The notes under the pieces are model-generated. The model ran no database searches. It was not told where the DNA came from and saw only the letters and a list, made by a program, of their open reading frames with translations. Position numbers and translations under genes: made by a program. A DNA stretch of 64,000 bases from Phycisphaerales bacterium (lineage in GTDB: Bacteria > Planctomycetota > Phycisphaerae > Phycisphaerales > UBA1924), in NCBI GenBank assembly GCA_019744815.1, contig JAIEUA010000001.1, positions 186,001-250,000 on the forward strand, given 5' to 3'. This document shows, in pieces, positions 25,605-33,657 of the stretch (positions within the stretch are counted from its first letter, which is position 1; every line of letters starts with the position of its first letter).

Positions 25605-26606
25605 TTACCGCTCCGCCGGCTTGTTCGTCTCGATCTCGTCCTTCTTCACCCCAGCGTCCACCATCTTGATCGAACCCGCGAACGGCGGAGCGTCGACCAG
25701 CTTCGCGGACTTGATCTTGGGCATCGGGTCCAGCGGCCTGTCCCCCGGCCCGGTCGGTGACGCCGCGATCGCCCGAATCACGTCGCCGCCCCGCGTCGCC
25801 TGCGCAAACGACGTGTACTGCCCGTCCAGGAACGACGTCCCGTTGCGGCTCAGGCACACAAACACCTGCGACCCGTTCGAGTTCGGATCCCCGCTCCGCG
25901 CGTTCGAAAGCACGCCAAAGTCGTGCGGCAGCGTGCTCTGCTCCAGATCCACCTGGTACCCCGGGCCCCCGCTCCCGCTCGCCGTCGGATCGCCCACCTG
26001 GATCACGAACGGCTCCCCGCTGGGCAGCTTCGGCACGATCCTGTGGAAGATGATGTCGGTGTAAAACCCGCCCTCCACCAGGTGGCGGAAGTTGAACGCC
26101 GTGTTGGGGGCGGCGTCGGGCCGGAGCTGGAACTCGATCTCACCCTTGTCGGTCTCGAACACCACATGCTTGTCGGTGTAGATGCGAAGCCCCGAATACA
26201 CGTTCGGCCCATCGACGAACCGCACCCCGCCCGGCCCGCCCTGAGCCGACTTCGGGCTCACCAACGGCTGCAACACCAGCGCCGGCCCGATCTTCTCCCC
26301 GCCCACCGAGAGCTGCGCGTACAGCAGTGTGGGAGTCTTGGTGTTCCACAGCGTCGGGAACAGCGTCGCCAGGTTCACCTTCCCCGGCAGCACCGACGCC
26401 GTGCCCGCCTTCTCCGCCGTGATCGGCCGGAGCAGCTCGATCACCGCCTCCCCCTCCTTGCCCTCGGGCACCTTCACCTCGATCGGAATCTCCCGCCCCA
26501 CGCCGAAGTAGAGCCGCGTGGACGCGAGCTGAGCGTGCGCCGCCCCCGCGAGTCCGCAGAAGGCGAGCAGGGCCACGGTCGATCGAGCGAGCGAGGAGTT
26601 CATCAT
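25605..26606 (-). CDS. Exported cyclophilin-type peptidyl-prolyl isomerase
   Basis: 333 residues from the ATG at 26606; the track start is a GTG five codons earlier. Signal peptide STVALLAFCGLAGAAHAQ. The first 150 residues form an N-terminal domain of unknown role. The cyclophilin domain is at about 150-295: VVFETDKGEIEFQLRPDAAPNTAFNF, YTDIIFHRIVPKLPSGEPFVIQVGD, FGVLSNARSGDPNSNGSQVFV, FLDGQYTSFAQATRGGDVI. The F-H-R and the Q/S-Q-F(V) active-site positions are kept. It probably helps fold envelope proteins. GATACC lies seven bases upstream of the start. A second, cytoplasmic cyclophilin is at 61841. Confidence 0.9.
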   Translation of the reverse strand: MMNSSLARSTVALLAFCGLAGAAHAQLASTRLYFGVGREIPIEVKVPEGKEGEAVIELLRPITAEKAGTASVLPGKVNLATLFPTLWNTKTPTLLYAQLSVGGEKIGPALVLQPLVSPKSAQGGPGGVRFVDGPNVYSGLRIYTDKHVVFETDKGEIEFQLRPDAAPNTAFNFRHLVEGGFYTDIIFHRIVPKLPSGEPFVIQVGDPTASGSGGPGYQVDLEQSTLPHDFGVLSNARSGDPNSNGSQVFVCLSRNGTSFLDGQYTSFAQATRGGDVIRAIAASPTGPGDRPLDPMPKIKSAKLVDAPPFAGSIKMVDAGVKKDEIETNKPAER

Positions 26607-26704
26607 GGCCGAGGGTATCACGCCCGGCCGCCACGAATCCGCGCACGAAGACGCCGAGGCGCACAGCCGAGCTGTCCGCCGATGACCCTCGAGTCAGCCC
26701 GTCA

Positions 26705-27532
26705 TCACTTGTTCTCGTACATCCCCAACGCGGCATCGAGAATCGGCCACGTCTCGTCGACAATCTTGTCCTTGTTGCCGACCTTGCTGATCTGGGCGAT
26801 GATCTTCTTCTGGTTGTCCGCCAGCCAGCTCACCGACAGATCGCCACGCATGACGTTCAAGCCGGACCTGTGGCTGAACTCGGCCGCCGAGATCACGGCG
26901 TCGGAGATCAGCGCCCCCATCGCGGCCTCGTTCTGCGTGTTCAGCAGCCGCGAGCCGTCCGCCATCGTGCCCCGGAACTGGTAGTTCCCGTTGATCACGC
27001 CCGGCTTGCCCGCCCACTGCGGCGCAAACCGCGCGAACGAGTTGTTCCCCGAGTGCGAGGGGCAATAGAACACCTTGGGTGCGTTGATGTATTCGCGAAC
27101 AAACAACAAGCCCAGCCCGTCGTAATCCGACGGCCGGGGCAGCTTGGTCCCGCCCGATTCATCCAGACGCATGGTCAGCGTCGACGCCGCCTTGCCACCC
27201 TTGCCCGAAGTGGTCACAAACTGCGACCGAGGCAGGAACTGCGAGTTGTCCTGGGCGTACATTGAGACACCGATCGACACCTGCCGCATATTCGAGCGGC
27301 AGATCACGCGACGGGTGGTCTCGTGAACCTTCGAGATCGAGGGCAGCAACAACCCGATCAAGATCGTGATAATGACGATCGACACCATCAGATCCATGAT
27401 GGTGAAGCCGCGGCTGCTCGCGAGAGATGAAGCGCGCCCGGCGGTCGCGTGCCGATCACGCGGAGCGCGCAGCAAAGCGCTGTCATGCACCAACAGGAGT
27501 TGTGCCGCTCGAAGCCGCACGATCACCTCCAC
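26705..27532 (-). CDS. Type II pseudopilin-like protein with prepilin leader
   Basis: 275 residues from a GTG; several other GTG/TTG codons lie in the leader, so the exact start is open. The prepilin peptidase site is SRG|FTIMDLMVSIVIITILIGLLLPSI, followed by RRVICRSNMRQVSIGVSMYAQDN, the usual start of planctomycete pseudopilins, and a domain with VFYCPSH and a GVINGNYQFRGTM block. At position +5 the usual Glu is Asp. The leader of about 41 residues is long. The role is likely in a pseudopilus or surface fibre; the planctomycete expansions of this family have no assigned function. Confidence 0.85.
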   Translation of the reverse strand: MEVIVRLRAAQLLLVHDSALLRAPRDRHATAGRASSLASSRGFTIMDLMVSIVIITILIGLLLPSISKVHETTRRVICRSNMRQVSIGVSMYAQDNSQFLPRSQFVTTSGKGGKAASTLTMRLDESGGTKLPRPSDYDGLGLLFVREYINAPKVFYCPSHSGNNSFARFAPQWAGKPGVINGNYQFRGTMADGSRLLNTQNEAAMGALISDAVISAAEFSHRSGLNVMRGDLSVSWLADNQKKIIAQISKVGNKDKIVDETWPILDAALGMYENK

Positions 27533-27873
27533 CGCGGAGCCTCCGCTCCGCTGTCATCTTTACGCTATCAGAATCGACCCCGACCCGCAAGGGGTTTTCC
27601 GGTTTTGGGACTTCCTGTGTACAACACTGGTTATAGGACTACGAACATCTCCCAATCAAGATTCTGCAAACTTTCTGGAAACGAAGTGCCTTGCAGGGCT
27701 TGCGAAACGGACGGAAATACGCGATTCTGGCATCCCGGAATGCATGCTCCACGTATCAGCTACCGCGAGCCGATCTTGTTGGTTCGCGTCTCCCTTCGGT
27801 CCTGAAGGCAGGCTCAATGGGCGGCGTTCCGTACCGGGCGGGCCTTCCGCACGGGTTCTCACGGGATTCGACC
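27533..27873. other. Divergent intergenic region between pseudopilin and sigma-factor genes
   Basis: 340 bases, less GC-rich than the surroundings in 27560-27700. AT-rich tracts TTTTACGCTATC-like (27548-27570) and GTACAACACTGGTTATAGG (about 27616) are plausible promoter parts for the two divergent genes, but I cannot assign -35/-10 pairs with confidence. No gene seen. Confidence 0.5.
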
Positions 27874-28458
27874 ATGGCAGATCGACGGATCAATCGCGAC
27901 CAGGGTGCCATCGACGTTGCTTTGATGCAACGCGTGGCCTCCGGTGACGAAAGAGCTGTCGCGGAGCTGTATGACCGGTTTGCAAGTCTCGTCTACAAAA
28001 TGGCTTTCCAGTCCATGCCAACCCGGGCCGAATCCGAGGACGCCGTCCAGGAGATCTTCATTCGCCTGTGGCGGACCGCGGATCGCTACGACCCGGAGCG
28101 GGCGGCTCTCGTGACCTGGGTCATGCTCATCGCCCGCCGCCAGCTCGTCGACCGCATGCGTCGCATGCGGGCCCGCATCAAGCCCGGCCTGCTCGACGAG
28201 TCCACGCCCGTGCAAGCCCCGGCCCCCGAAGACTCCCGCTCGCAGTCCGAGCGCGAAGAGAACATGAAAGACATGATGCGCCGCATCGATTCGTTGCCGG
28301 AACTGCAACGGACCGTCGTCAAGCGGGCATACCTAGGTGGTCAAACACTCCGGCAGATCGGTGAAGAACTGAACACGCCTTTGGGGACGGTCAAGTCGGC
28401 ACTCAGCCGAGCGCTCACGCGACTGCGCGAGCGGGGAAGTGAGGAATTCGCGGTATGA
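27874..28458 (+). CDS. ECF-type RNA polymerase sigma factor
   Basis: 194 residues from the ATG at 27874; the 61 upstream codons in the track lack homology. Region 2: DVALMQRVASGDERAVAELYDRFASLVYKMAF, then EDAVQEIFIRLWR and WVMLIARRQLVDRMRRMRAR. Region 4: LPELQRTVVKRAYLGGQTLRQIGEELNTPLGTVKSALSRALTRLRE, a clear helix-turn-helix. It resembles the SigK/RpoE-like group that is controlled by RskA-type anti-sigma factors. Its stop overlaps the next start as ATGA, so sigma and anti-sigma are made in step. Confidence 0.95.
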   Translation: MADRRINRDQGAIDVALMQRVASGDERAVAELYDRFASLVYKMAFQSMPTRAESEDAVQEIFIRLWRTADRYDPERAALVTWVMLIARRQLVDRMRRMRARIKPGLLDESTPVQAPAPEDSRSQSEREENMKDMMRRIDSLPELQRTVVKRAYLGGQTLRQIGEELNTPLGTVKSALSRALTRLRERGSEEFAV

Positions 28459-29279
28459 AGACGCAAGAACTATTCGAAGCGGCCCAACTCGACGCCATGG
28501 GTTTGCTCGACGCCCAGGAACAAGCCGACTTTGAAGCCGCCCTCATGGCCGCCAGCCCCGCCCTGCGCGCTCAGATCCGCGAAGAGCAGGCCCGCTACGC
28601 CAAGCCCGAGCGCCTGCCCGCGGGCATCGAGCCCGCCACCGACCTCCGCGCCCGCGTCCTCGACGCCGTCAAGGCCGACATCGCCAGCGTCTTTGGTTCC
28701 AAGGCCCCCGCTCGCGCCAGCCTCCCGCATGCCGCCGGCCGCGCGATCCCTTCCGCTCAGCCGGTTCGTCGCGCCACGGCCAACATCTGGCGCGGCCTGG
28801 CCCTCGCCTGTATGACCGCCGCCGTCGTTCTGGGCGTCGTCGTCGCCCAGCAGAACGCCACCATGAAGAACCTGGCCGCCGCCAGCAACACCGACACCTC
28901 CCTCAGCGGACTGGTCAGTGTCTTCGGAGCCAACAACCTCGTCGACGTCGTCTTCACCCCCAACACCAAGCAGGTCGCCTTCGCCCCCGCCCTGCCCGAC
29001 TCCAAGGCCCAGGCCGCCATCTGGTACAACAACGACCGCGGCTCGGCCCACGTCATCTGCCGCAACCTCCCGGTGCAGTCCAACGAGACCGTCCGCCTCG
29101 TCACCATCGATGACAACGGCAAAGTCGTCAGCGAGCTCGCCGAGTTCGACTCCAACGGCGGCTTCGCCAGCAACGAGCTGCACACCTCCAACTTCAACCC
29201 CAAGCAGCTCGCGATCTACGTCGCCGCCCGCGGGGCCAAGGCCGCGTCCGGTCGCCTCGTCCTGATCGCCAGCGCCTGA
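28455..29279 (+). CDS. Anti-sigma factor, RskA-like, membrane anchored
   Basis: 274 residues. The N-terminal cytoplasmic part (ELFEAAQLDAMGLLDAQEQADFEAALMAASPALRAQI) is the anti-sigma domain that would bind the partner sigma factor. One membrane segment follows (IWRGLALACMTAAVVLGVVVAQQ), then an extracytoplasmic RskA C-terminal-like domain with AAIWYNNDRGSAHVICRNLPVQS and QLAIYVAARGAK. Release by regulated proteolysis or ligand sensing outside is inferred from the family. It overlaps the sigma gene by four bases. Its last codons form the first unit of a 14-bp tandem repeat. Confidence 0.88.
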   Translation: MKTQELFEAAQLDAMGLLDAQEQADFEAALMAASPALRAQIREEQARYAKPERLPAGIEPATDLRARVLDAVKADIASVFGSKAPARASLPHAAGRAIPSAQPVRRATANIWRGLALACMTAAVVLGVVVAQQNATMKNLAAASNTDTSLSGLVSVFGANNLVDVVFTPNTKQVAFAPALPDSKAQAAIWYNNDRGSAHVICRNLPVQSNETVRLVTIDDNGKVVSELAEFDSNGGFASNELHTSNFNPKQLAIYVAARGAKAASGRLVLIASA

Positions 29280-29368
29280 TCGCCAGCGCCTGATCGCCAG
29301 CGCCTGATTGCCAGCGCCTGATTGCCAGCGCCTCATCGCCAGCGCCTCATCGCCAGCGCCTCATCGCC
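29262..29368 (+). repeat. 14-bp tandem array across the anti-sigma stop codon
   Basis: 7.6 copies of CTGATCGCCAGCGC. Variants are ordered in blocks: three CTGATC units, two CTGATT, then CTCATC units. The first unit encodes the protein's end and the TGA stop is in the second unit. Confidence 0.9.
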
Positions 29369-29575
29369 TCCGCGCCACCACACTGAAACGCGCTTCTCAA
29401 AGCGAGCCGTGGCGTCCTCGCCCCGTGCGCCTCGGTGCCCTTGCCGCGATCGCGTTCCACACATCGGTTCGCACGATCATCCCGCGGCAATCCGCTCCGC
29501 GAAGGGCCCCTTCCAAGAAAGGGCCACTCAAACACCTTCATGCTGTTGTTCGCGCGCTCCGAGGCGGGGCGCCGC

Positions 29576-30232
29576 TCAGCCCCGAGCCCGCTTGGGATCC
29601 CACGTGGGTCCGGCCTTCTTCTCGTAACGCTCGACCAGCGCGTTGACCAATTGGATCGCACGCCGCGTCTCCGGGTGCGACGCCGCGTCGCGCTCCGCCA
29701 GCCGCACCGCACGCACGCACGCCCCGAGCCGCCGGGGCAGGTTGTCGCCCTGCTTGGGGTCGTTGTCACTGTCGGCGACGTTGTCGTACGCGTCGGCCAG
29801 CTTCACCAGCCTCACCCGCCAATCGGCCTTCGCCAGCCTCGCCTCGTAGTCCCGCTCCCGATCGGGCTCGGGCAGCGACATGTTCTTGGTGAGTGACACC
29901 ACCATGTCGGCCACGTCCTTCCCGAAGCGATCTTCGAGATCTTCGTAGTCCGTGGTCGTGTCCTCGATCAGGTCGTGCGCCAGCGCCGCCGCGATCACCG
30001 CCGGGTCGTCGCACCCGAACAGCACGCTCGCGGTGAACGCCACCCGGACCACGTGCGCGTAATACGGCGTGCGCCCGTCCTTGCGGAGCTGCCCCGCGTG
30101 CTTGCGGGCCGCGAAGCTCGCCGCCTGCTGCCACAACGGGAACAACGCCCCCTTGTCGGGCTTGCCGCCCTTGCCCGCGCCCCGTTCCGCGCCCCGTCCT
30201 GCGCTGGCACCCTTGCGAGCGGCCTTCTTCAT
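29576..30232 (-). CDS. HD-domain protein, (p)ppGpp hydrolase/SpoT-like fold
   Basis: 218 residues from the ATG at 30232. A 40-residue basic, low-complexity N-terminus precedes the HD domain: FAARKHAGQLRKDGRTPYYAHVVRVAF, the metal ligands AAALAHDLIEDTTTDYEDL, FGKDVADMVVSLTKNM, and LVKLADAYDNVADS. These are the blocks of the RelA/SpoT HD family, and small stand-alone members (MESH1/SAH-like) hydrolyse (p)ppGpp or NADPH. The activity here is inferred. It begins with an ATGA overlap with the GH35 stop, so it is translated with it. Confidence 0.85.
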   Translation of the reverse strand: MKKAARKGASAGRGAERGAGKGGKPDKGALFPLWQQAASFAARKHAGQLRKDGRTPYYAHVVRVAFTASVLFGCDDPAVIAAALAHDLIEDTTTDYEDLEDRFGKDVADMVVSLTKNMSLPEPDRERDYEARLAKADWRVRLVKLADAYDNVADSDNDPKQGDNLPRRLGACVRAVRLAERDAASHPETRRAIQLVNALVERYEKKAGPTWDPKRARG

Positions 30233-33192
30233 GCGCCCTCCGGCGTCACGCCGGTGGTGATCGGCATCACGCTGTCGTCGAACACCAGCTTCACCCGCGT
30301 CGGCTTGCCGCCGTGCTCGTCGAAGATCATCAGCTCGTTCATCGGCGGGTGCTTGGGGTCGGCCTTCTTGGCGTCGGCCTGGCTCTTCAGCCAGCACGCC
30401 GGCACCCAGTAGCGACGCTGCGGGCCCACGTCCTTGCCTTGCTTGGTGGCGACAAAGTACCGGCCCAGGTGCTTGCCGTTCAGATAGATCTGACCCTTGG
30501 TCAGGCCCTCCAGCTCGAGGAACATCGGCACGGTGGAATGGGGCGACGCGAACGTCGTCTTCCACCAGACCGGACCTTCTTCGTGCTTGGCGCCGGCCTT
30601 GAACGCCGTCGCCGCCGGCACGTCGAACTTCGCGAACGCCCACTCGGCCTTCTGCGAGACCACCGAGTCGACCGCGAGGAACTCGATCGCGTGGGCCGCC
30701 GAGTCGATGAGACCCGCCGCCACGCTGTCCTCTTCGCCGTCCATCGGGAAGAGCGCGAGCTGGATCGTCACGTTCCCGCGACCCAGCTTCTCGTGATCGA
30801 TCAGGATGGTCGAAGGACCGGCGCTGTCCAGCACGCCGATCGGCTTGTCGTTCACGACCAGGAGCGCCCCGAACGACACACCCTTGTTCACCAGCACGAT
30901 GTCGCCCGAGCGTTTGCCCAGGTGCCAGGTGATCCGCTCCGGCAGCGTCGCATCCGACGAACGCACGCCGTAGACCGGGCTGGCGTAGCGCAGGATGTCG
31001 ATGGGAGCGCCCAGCTCGGCCTTGGGAGCCGCGGTCTTGATCGGCGACACCTCCAGCAGGTGCGACACCAACCCCTTCGCCTCGCCCATGTGACGCCCGT
31101 CGCTGTAGCGACCGAGCGCTTCACCCAAGACCACCAGCGTCTGATCGGGCTTGTGCAGCGAGAGCCCCACGGTCGTGTGCGCGCCCGGGCCGACGCCCAG
31201 CAAGCCCACCTCGCGCCCGCGGTCAAAGAAGTGCAGCCGATCGCCCGCGCCCGGCGCCGCGATCGCCACCCGCTCCGACTTGCTCGGCTTCAGGCGGACC
31301 CGGTACCAGCCGTAGCTCGTCACCGTGCCCAGGGTCGCCAGGTCCGACGGCCCGTCGATCGCCGCGTACCGCGCGCTCTCGCCCGTGACGTACTCGTCGA
31401 GCGGCGCACAGATCCAGTTCGAGAGCGGGATCTTGTCCGGCGCCTTCTCGATCTTCTTGTTGGTCGACAGCTTCGCGACATCGACGGTGCGGACATCGCC
31501 CTCGCCGTCCACTCGCGTGATCTGCTTCTCGCCCGGGATCGGCAGCGGACGCCCGTCCGAGGTCAGCCCCGCGGCATTCACATACACCGCGTCTTCCGCG
31601 AAGTAGGTCGAATCGGCCAGCTCCTCGCTCAGCACCACGATGAACATGTTCTCGTGCTCGATCACCTCGGGGCGACGCTCCTTGGCGTCGGGCACCCGCA
31701 GCTCCAGGGGCGAGCCGTTGATCGAGATGGTCCCGTGCAGACCCGCCGGCCCGAAGATCACCAGCGTGCGGCCCACCGCGCCCAGAGCGCACAGCGTGCA
31801 GTAGTCCACGTTCGCACGACCGCCCACGCTCGCGTTGATCAGGCACCACGCCACCGACTGGTTGGTCATGTGCACCGGCAGCACCGTGCCGTCGTGCATC
31901 ATCAGGTCCACCGTCCGCACCTCGCCCTTGTCGGCCGGTGCGGGCGTGAACACGAACGCCACGCCGCCCTGGCTGCCCGAGGCGTGCACCACCGTCGCCG
32001 GCGGCTCGTGCGGATCGTGCTTGCCCTTCTTGGTGTGCGCGCTCGCCAGACGCGGCGCGACCATCACCGGATGGAACGTCGGATCAAACCCGCTCAGCAC
32101 CCGCGCGAAGCGGTTCGCGAACGTGTTGATCCGCTTCAGGAACGCGTACGTCTCGTTGATCCCGCCGGTCTCCGTCAGCGGCGCCCGCGACGCGACGGCG
32201 GTGGTGCCGAAGTGGTCGGGCGAGGTTTCCAGTCGCCCGCCGCTGGTCCCAAAGCTCGTCCCCGCGTGGAAGGGAGACAGGTTGTACTGCCCCGCGCCCG
32301 CCAACGCTTCCGCGATCTGCCGCTGCAACAGCCACGCCGGCTTGGGCGCGCCGGGCTCCACGCCCCACGCATCGGGCTCGCAGGTCTCAAAGTCCACCAC
32401 GAACCGCGGCTGGAGCGAGCGCACCATCGCGAACTGGCGCATCGCGCTCAGCATCTCGTCGCTGCCGGTCCAGCCGTCGATCTCACCCTCGACCCCCGAC
32501 CACAGGTTGTTGCTGTTCACGATCGGGACATCAAAGCCCGACTCGCGGATGTAGCGCAGCACCTCGCCCAGATAGGCGTCGGCCACGGTCTGATCGCCGC
32601 AGGTCCAGTTCGCCTCGTTGTGAATGACGACCAAAGGCCCGCCCTTGGCGGTCGCCGTCACCTGCAGCGAGCGCACCTGCGCCGACACCGCGTTGATGAA
32701 CCGCGACACCGCTTCCAGGAACGGCTGGCTCGGAGCCCGCAGCCGCATCACCTTGGCCTTGATCGCTCGCGTCTCGGCGTTGTCGTCGCCGTCCGGCTTG
32801 ACGGGCAGCTTGCCCTCGGCCACCTTGGCCTCCGCGGCCTTGGCCTCGGCGCTCTTGTTCGCCACCAGCCACGCCGGCATCCCGCCCATGTCAAACCCGT
32901 GCCCCACGTGCGGCCCGATCCGCAGCGAGCAGTACATCCCCGCCTTGCCGACCAGGTCGACGAAGTGCTTCAGGTCGTTGTCGCCCTTGAAGTCAAAGTG
33001 CCCCGGACGCGACTCGTGCCGCGACCACACCACGCTCGTATCCACACAGTTCAACCCCGCCAGCTTCGCGGCATGGATCCGGTCCGCCCAATACTCCCGC
33101 GGCACCCGCGTGTACTGGATCGAGCCGGAGACCAGCCAGATGCGTTTGCCGTCGATCAGAAGACTGCGGCCGTCGTAGGTGATGGAAGCCAT
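30229..33192 (-). CDS. Glycoside hydrolase family 35-like (beta-galactosidase family)
   Basis: 987 residues from the ATG at 33192 (the track start 33291 adds a basic tail without homology). The N-terminal (beta/alpha)8 domain has IDGKRIWLVSGSIQYTRVPREYW, GLNCVDTSVVWSRHESRPGHFDF, RIGPHVGHGFDMGGMPAWL, the acid/base Glu likely in LVVIHNEANWT, and a nucleophile candidate in FVVDFETCEPDAWG. The C-terminal part is beta-sandwich-like (QIYLNGKHLGRYFV near the end), typical of GH35. No signal peptide, so cytoplasmic. The acid/base block departs from the usual NEYG, so specificity is open. Coupled to the HD gene by ATGA. Confidence 0.85.
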   Translation of the reverse strand: MASITYDGRSLLIDGKRIWLVSGSIQYTRVPREYWADRIHAAKLAGLNCVDTSVVWSRHESRPGHFDFKGDNDLKHFVDLVGKAGMYCSLRIGPHVGHGFDMGGMPAWLVANKSAEAKAAEAKVAEGKLPVKPDGDDNAETRAIKAKVMRLRAPSQPFLEAVSRFINAVSAQVRSLQVTATAKGGPLVVIHNEANWTCGDQTVADAYLGEVLRYIRESGFDVPIVNSNNLWSGVEGEIDGWTGSDEMLSAMRQFAMVRSLQPRFVVDFETCEPDAWGVEPGAPKPAWLLQRQIAEALAGAGQYNLSPFHAGTSFGTSGGRLETSPDHFGTTAVASRAPLTETGGINETYAFLKRINTFANRFARVLSGFDPTFHPVMVAPRLASAHTKKGKHDPHEPPATVVHASGSQGGVAFVFTPAPADKGEVRTVDLMMHDGTVLPVHMTNQSVAWCLINASVGGRANVDYCTLCALGAVGRTLVIFGPAGLHGTISINGSPLELRVPDAKERRPEVIEHENMFIVVLSEELADSTYFAEDAVYVNAAGLTSDGRPLPIPGEKQITRVDGEGDVRTVDVAKLSTNKKIEKAPDKIPLSNWICAPLDEYVTGESARYAAIDGPSDLATLGTVTSYGWYRVRLKPSKSERVAIAAPGAGDRLHFFDRGREVGLLGVGPGAHTTVGLSLHKPDQTLVVLGEALGRYSDGRHMGEAKGLVSHLLEVSPIKTAAPKAELGAPIDILRYASPVYGVRSSDATLPERITWHLGKRSGDIVLVNKGVSFGALLVVNDKPIGVLDSAGPSTILIDHEKLGRGNVTIQLALFPMDGEEDSVAAGLIDSAAHAIEFLAVDSVVSQKAEWAFAKFDVPAATAFKAGAKHEEGPVWWKTTFASPHSTVPMFLELEGLTKGQIYLNGKHLGRYFVATKQGKDVGPQRRYWVPACWLKSQADAKKADPKHPPMNELMIFDEHGGKPTRVKLVFDDSVMPITTGVTPEGA

Positions 33193-33657
33193 CGAAAGGG
33201 AATCCTTTGCCCGAGAGCCTTCTTGCCGCACCAGCCGGAAGAAACTCAGCGAGCCTTCACGCCGCCGCCGAGGCACACTCCGCCTCGACAACGGCCAACT
33301 TCTTGGAGAGCATCCAGGCTCGCGAGCATCTGGAGTCGCGTCTTCCAGGGCTCAAAGGCCTCGAGGGAAGAACTGGCCCCGCAGGTTGTCCCATTGGGCT
33401 CGTCCTTCGGCACGACCCACCAGCCCGAGCATCCGCTCGCAACCGATGACGATCGGTGACACCCCGGAGGCCACGGAGAGGTCCTCCCTCACATCCGTCC
33501 AAATCCCAAACGGGATGGGGCATCCGCTCGACGATGGGGAACTGTATGCAACTCCGAGTCCTTTGCAACATCCCGGCTCTAAAGAAGGTACACTCACCCA
33601 GCGATTCCTCGCCTCCCGCGGGGTTTTTATCCTTCTAAAGACCAAACGGAGACGGCG
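33193..33657. other. Divergent intergenic region before the TolC-like gene
   Basis: 465 bases. The ORF 33179-33661 has no domain. TACACT at 33589-33594 is the best -10 candidate for the TolC-like gene, leaving a leader of about 60 bases with a TTTTTA-containing stretch. I see no gene. Confidence 0.5.

Noticed and set aside
29262-29368. Possible CRISPR array
   Set aside because: Units of 14 bp are contiguous with no spacers.
30313-33459. Plus ORF of 1048 residues opposite the GH35 gene
   Set aside because: Antisense shadow with His/Arg/Leu-rich composition. The minus strand is a coherent GH35 protein.
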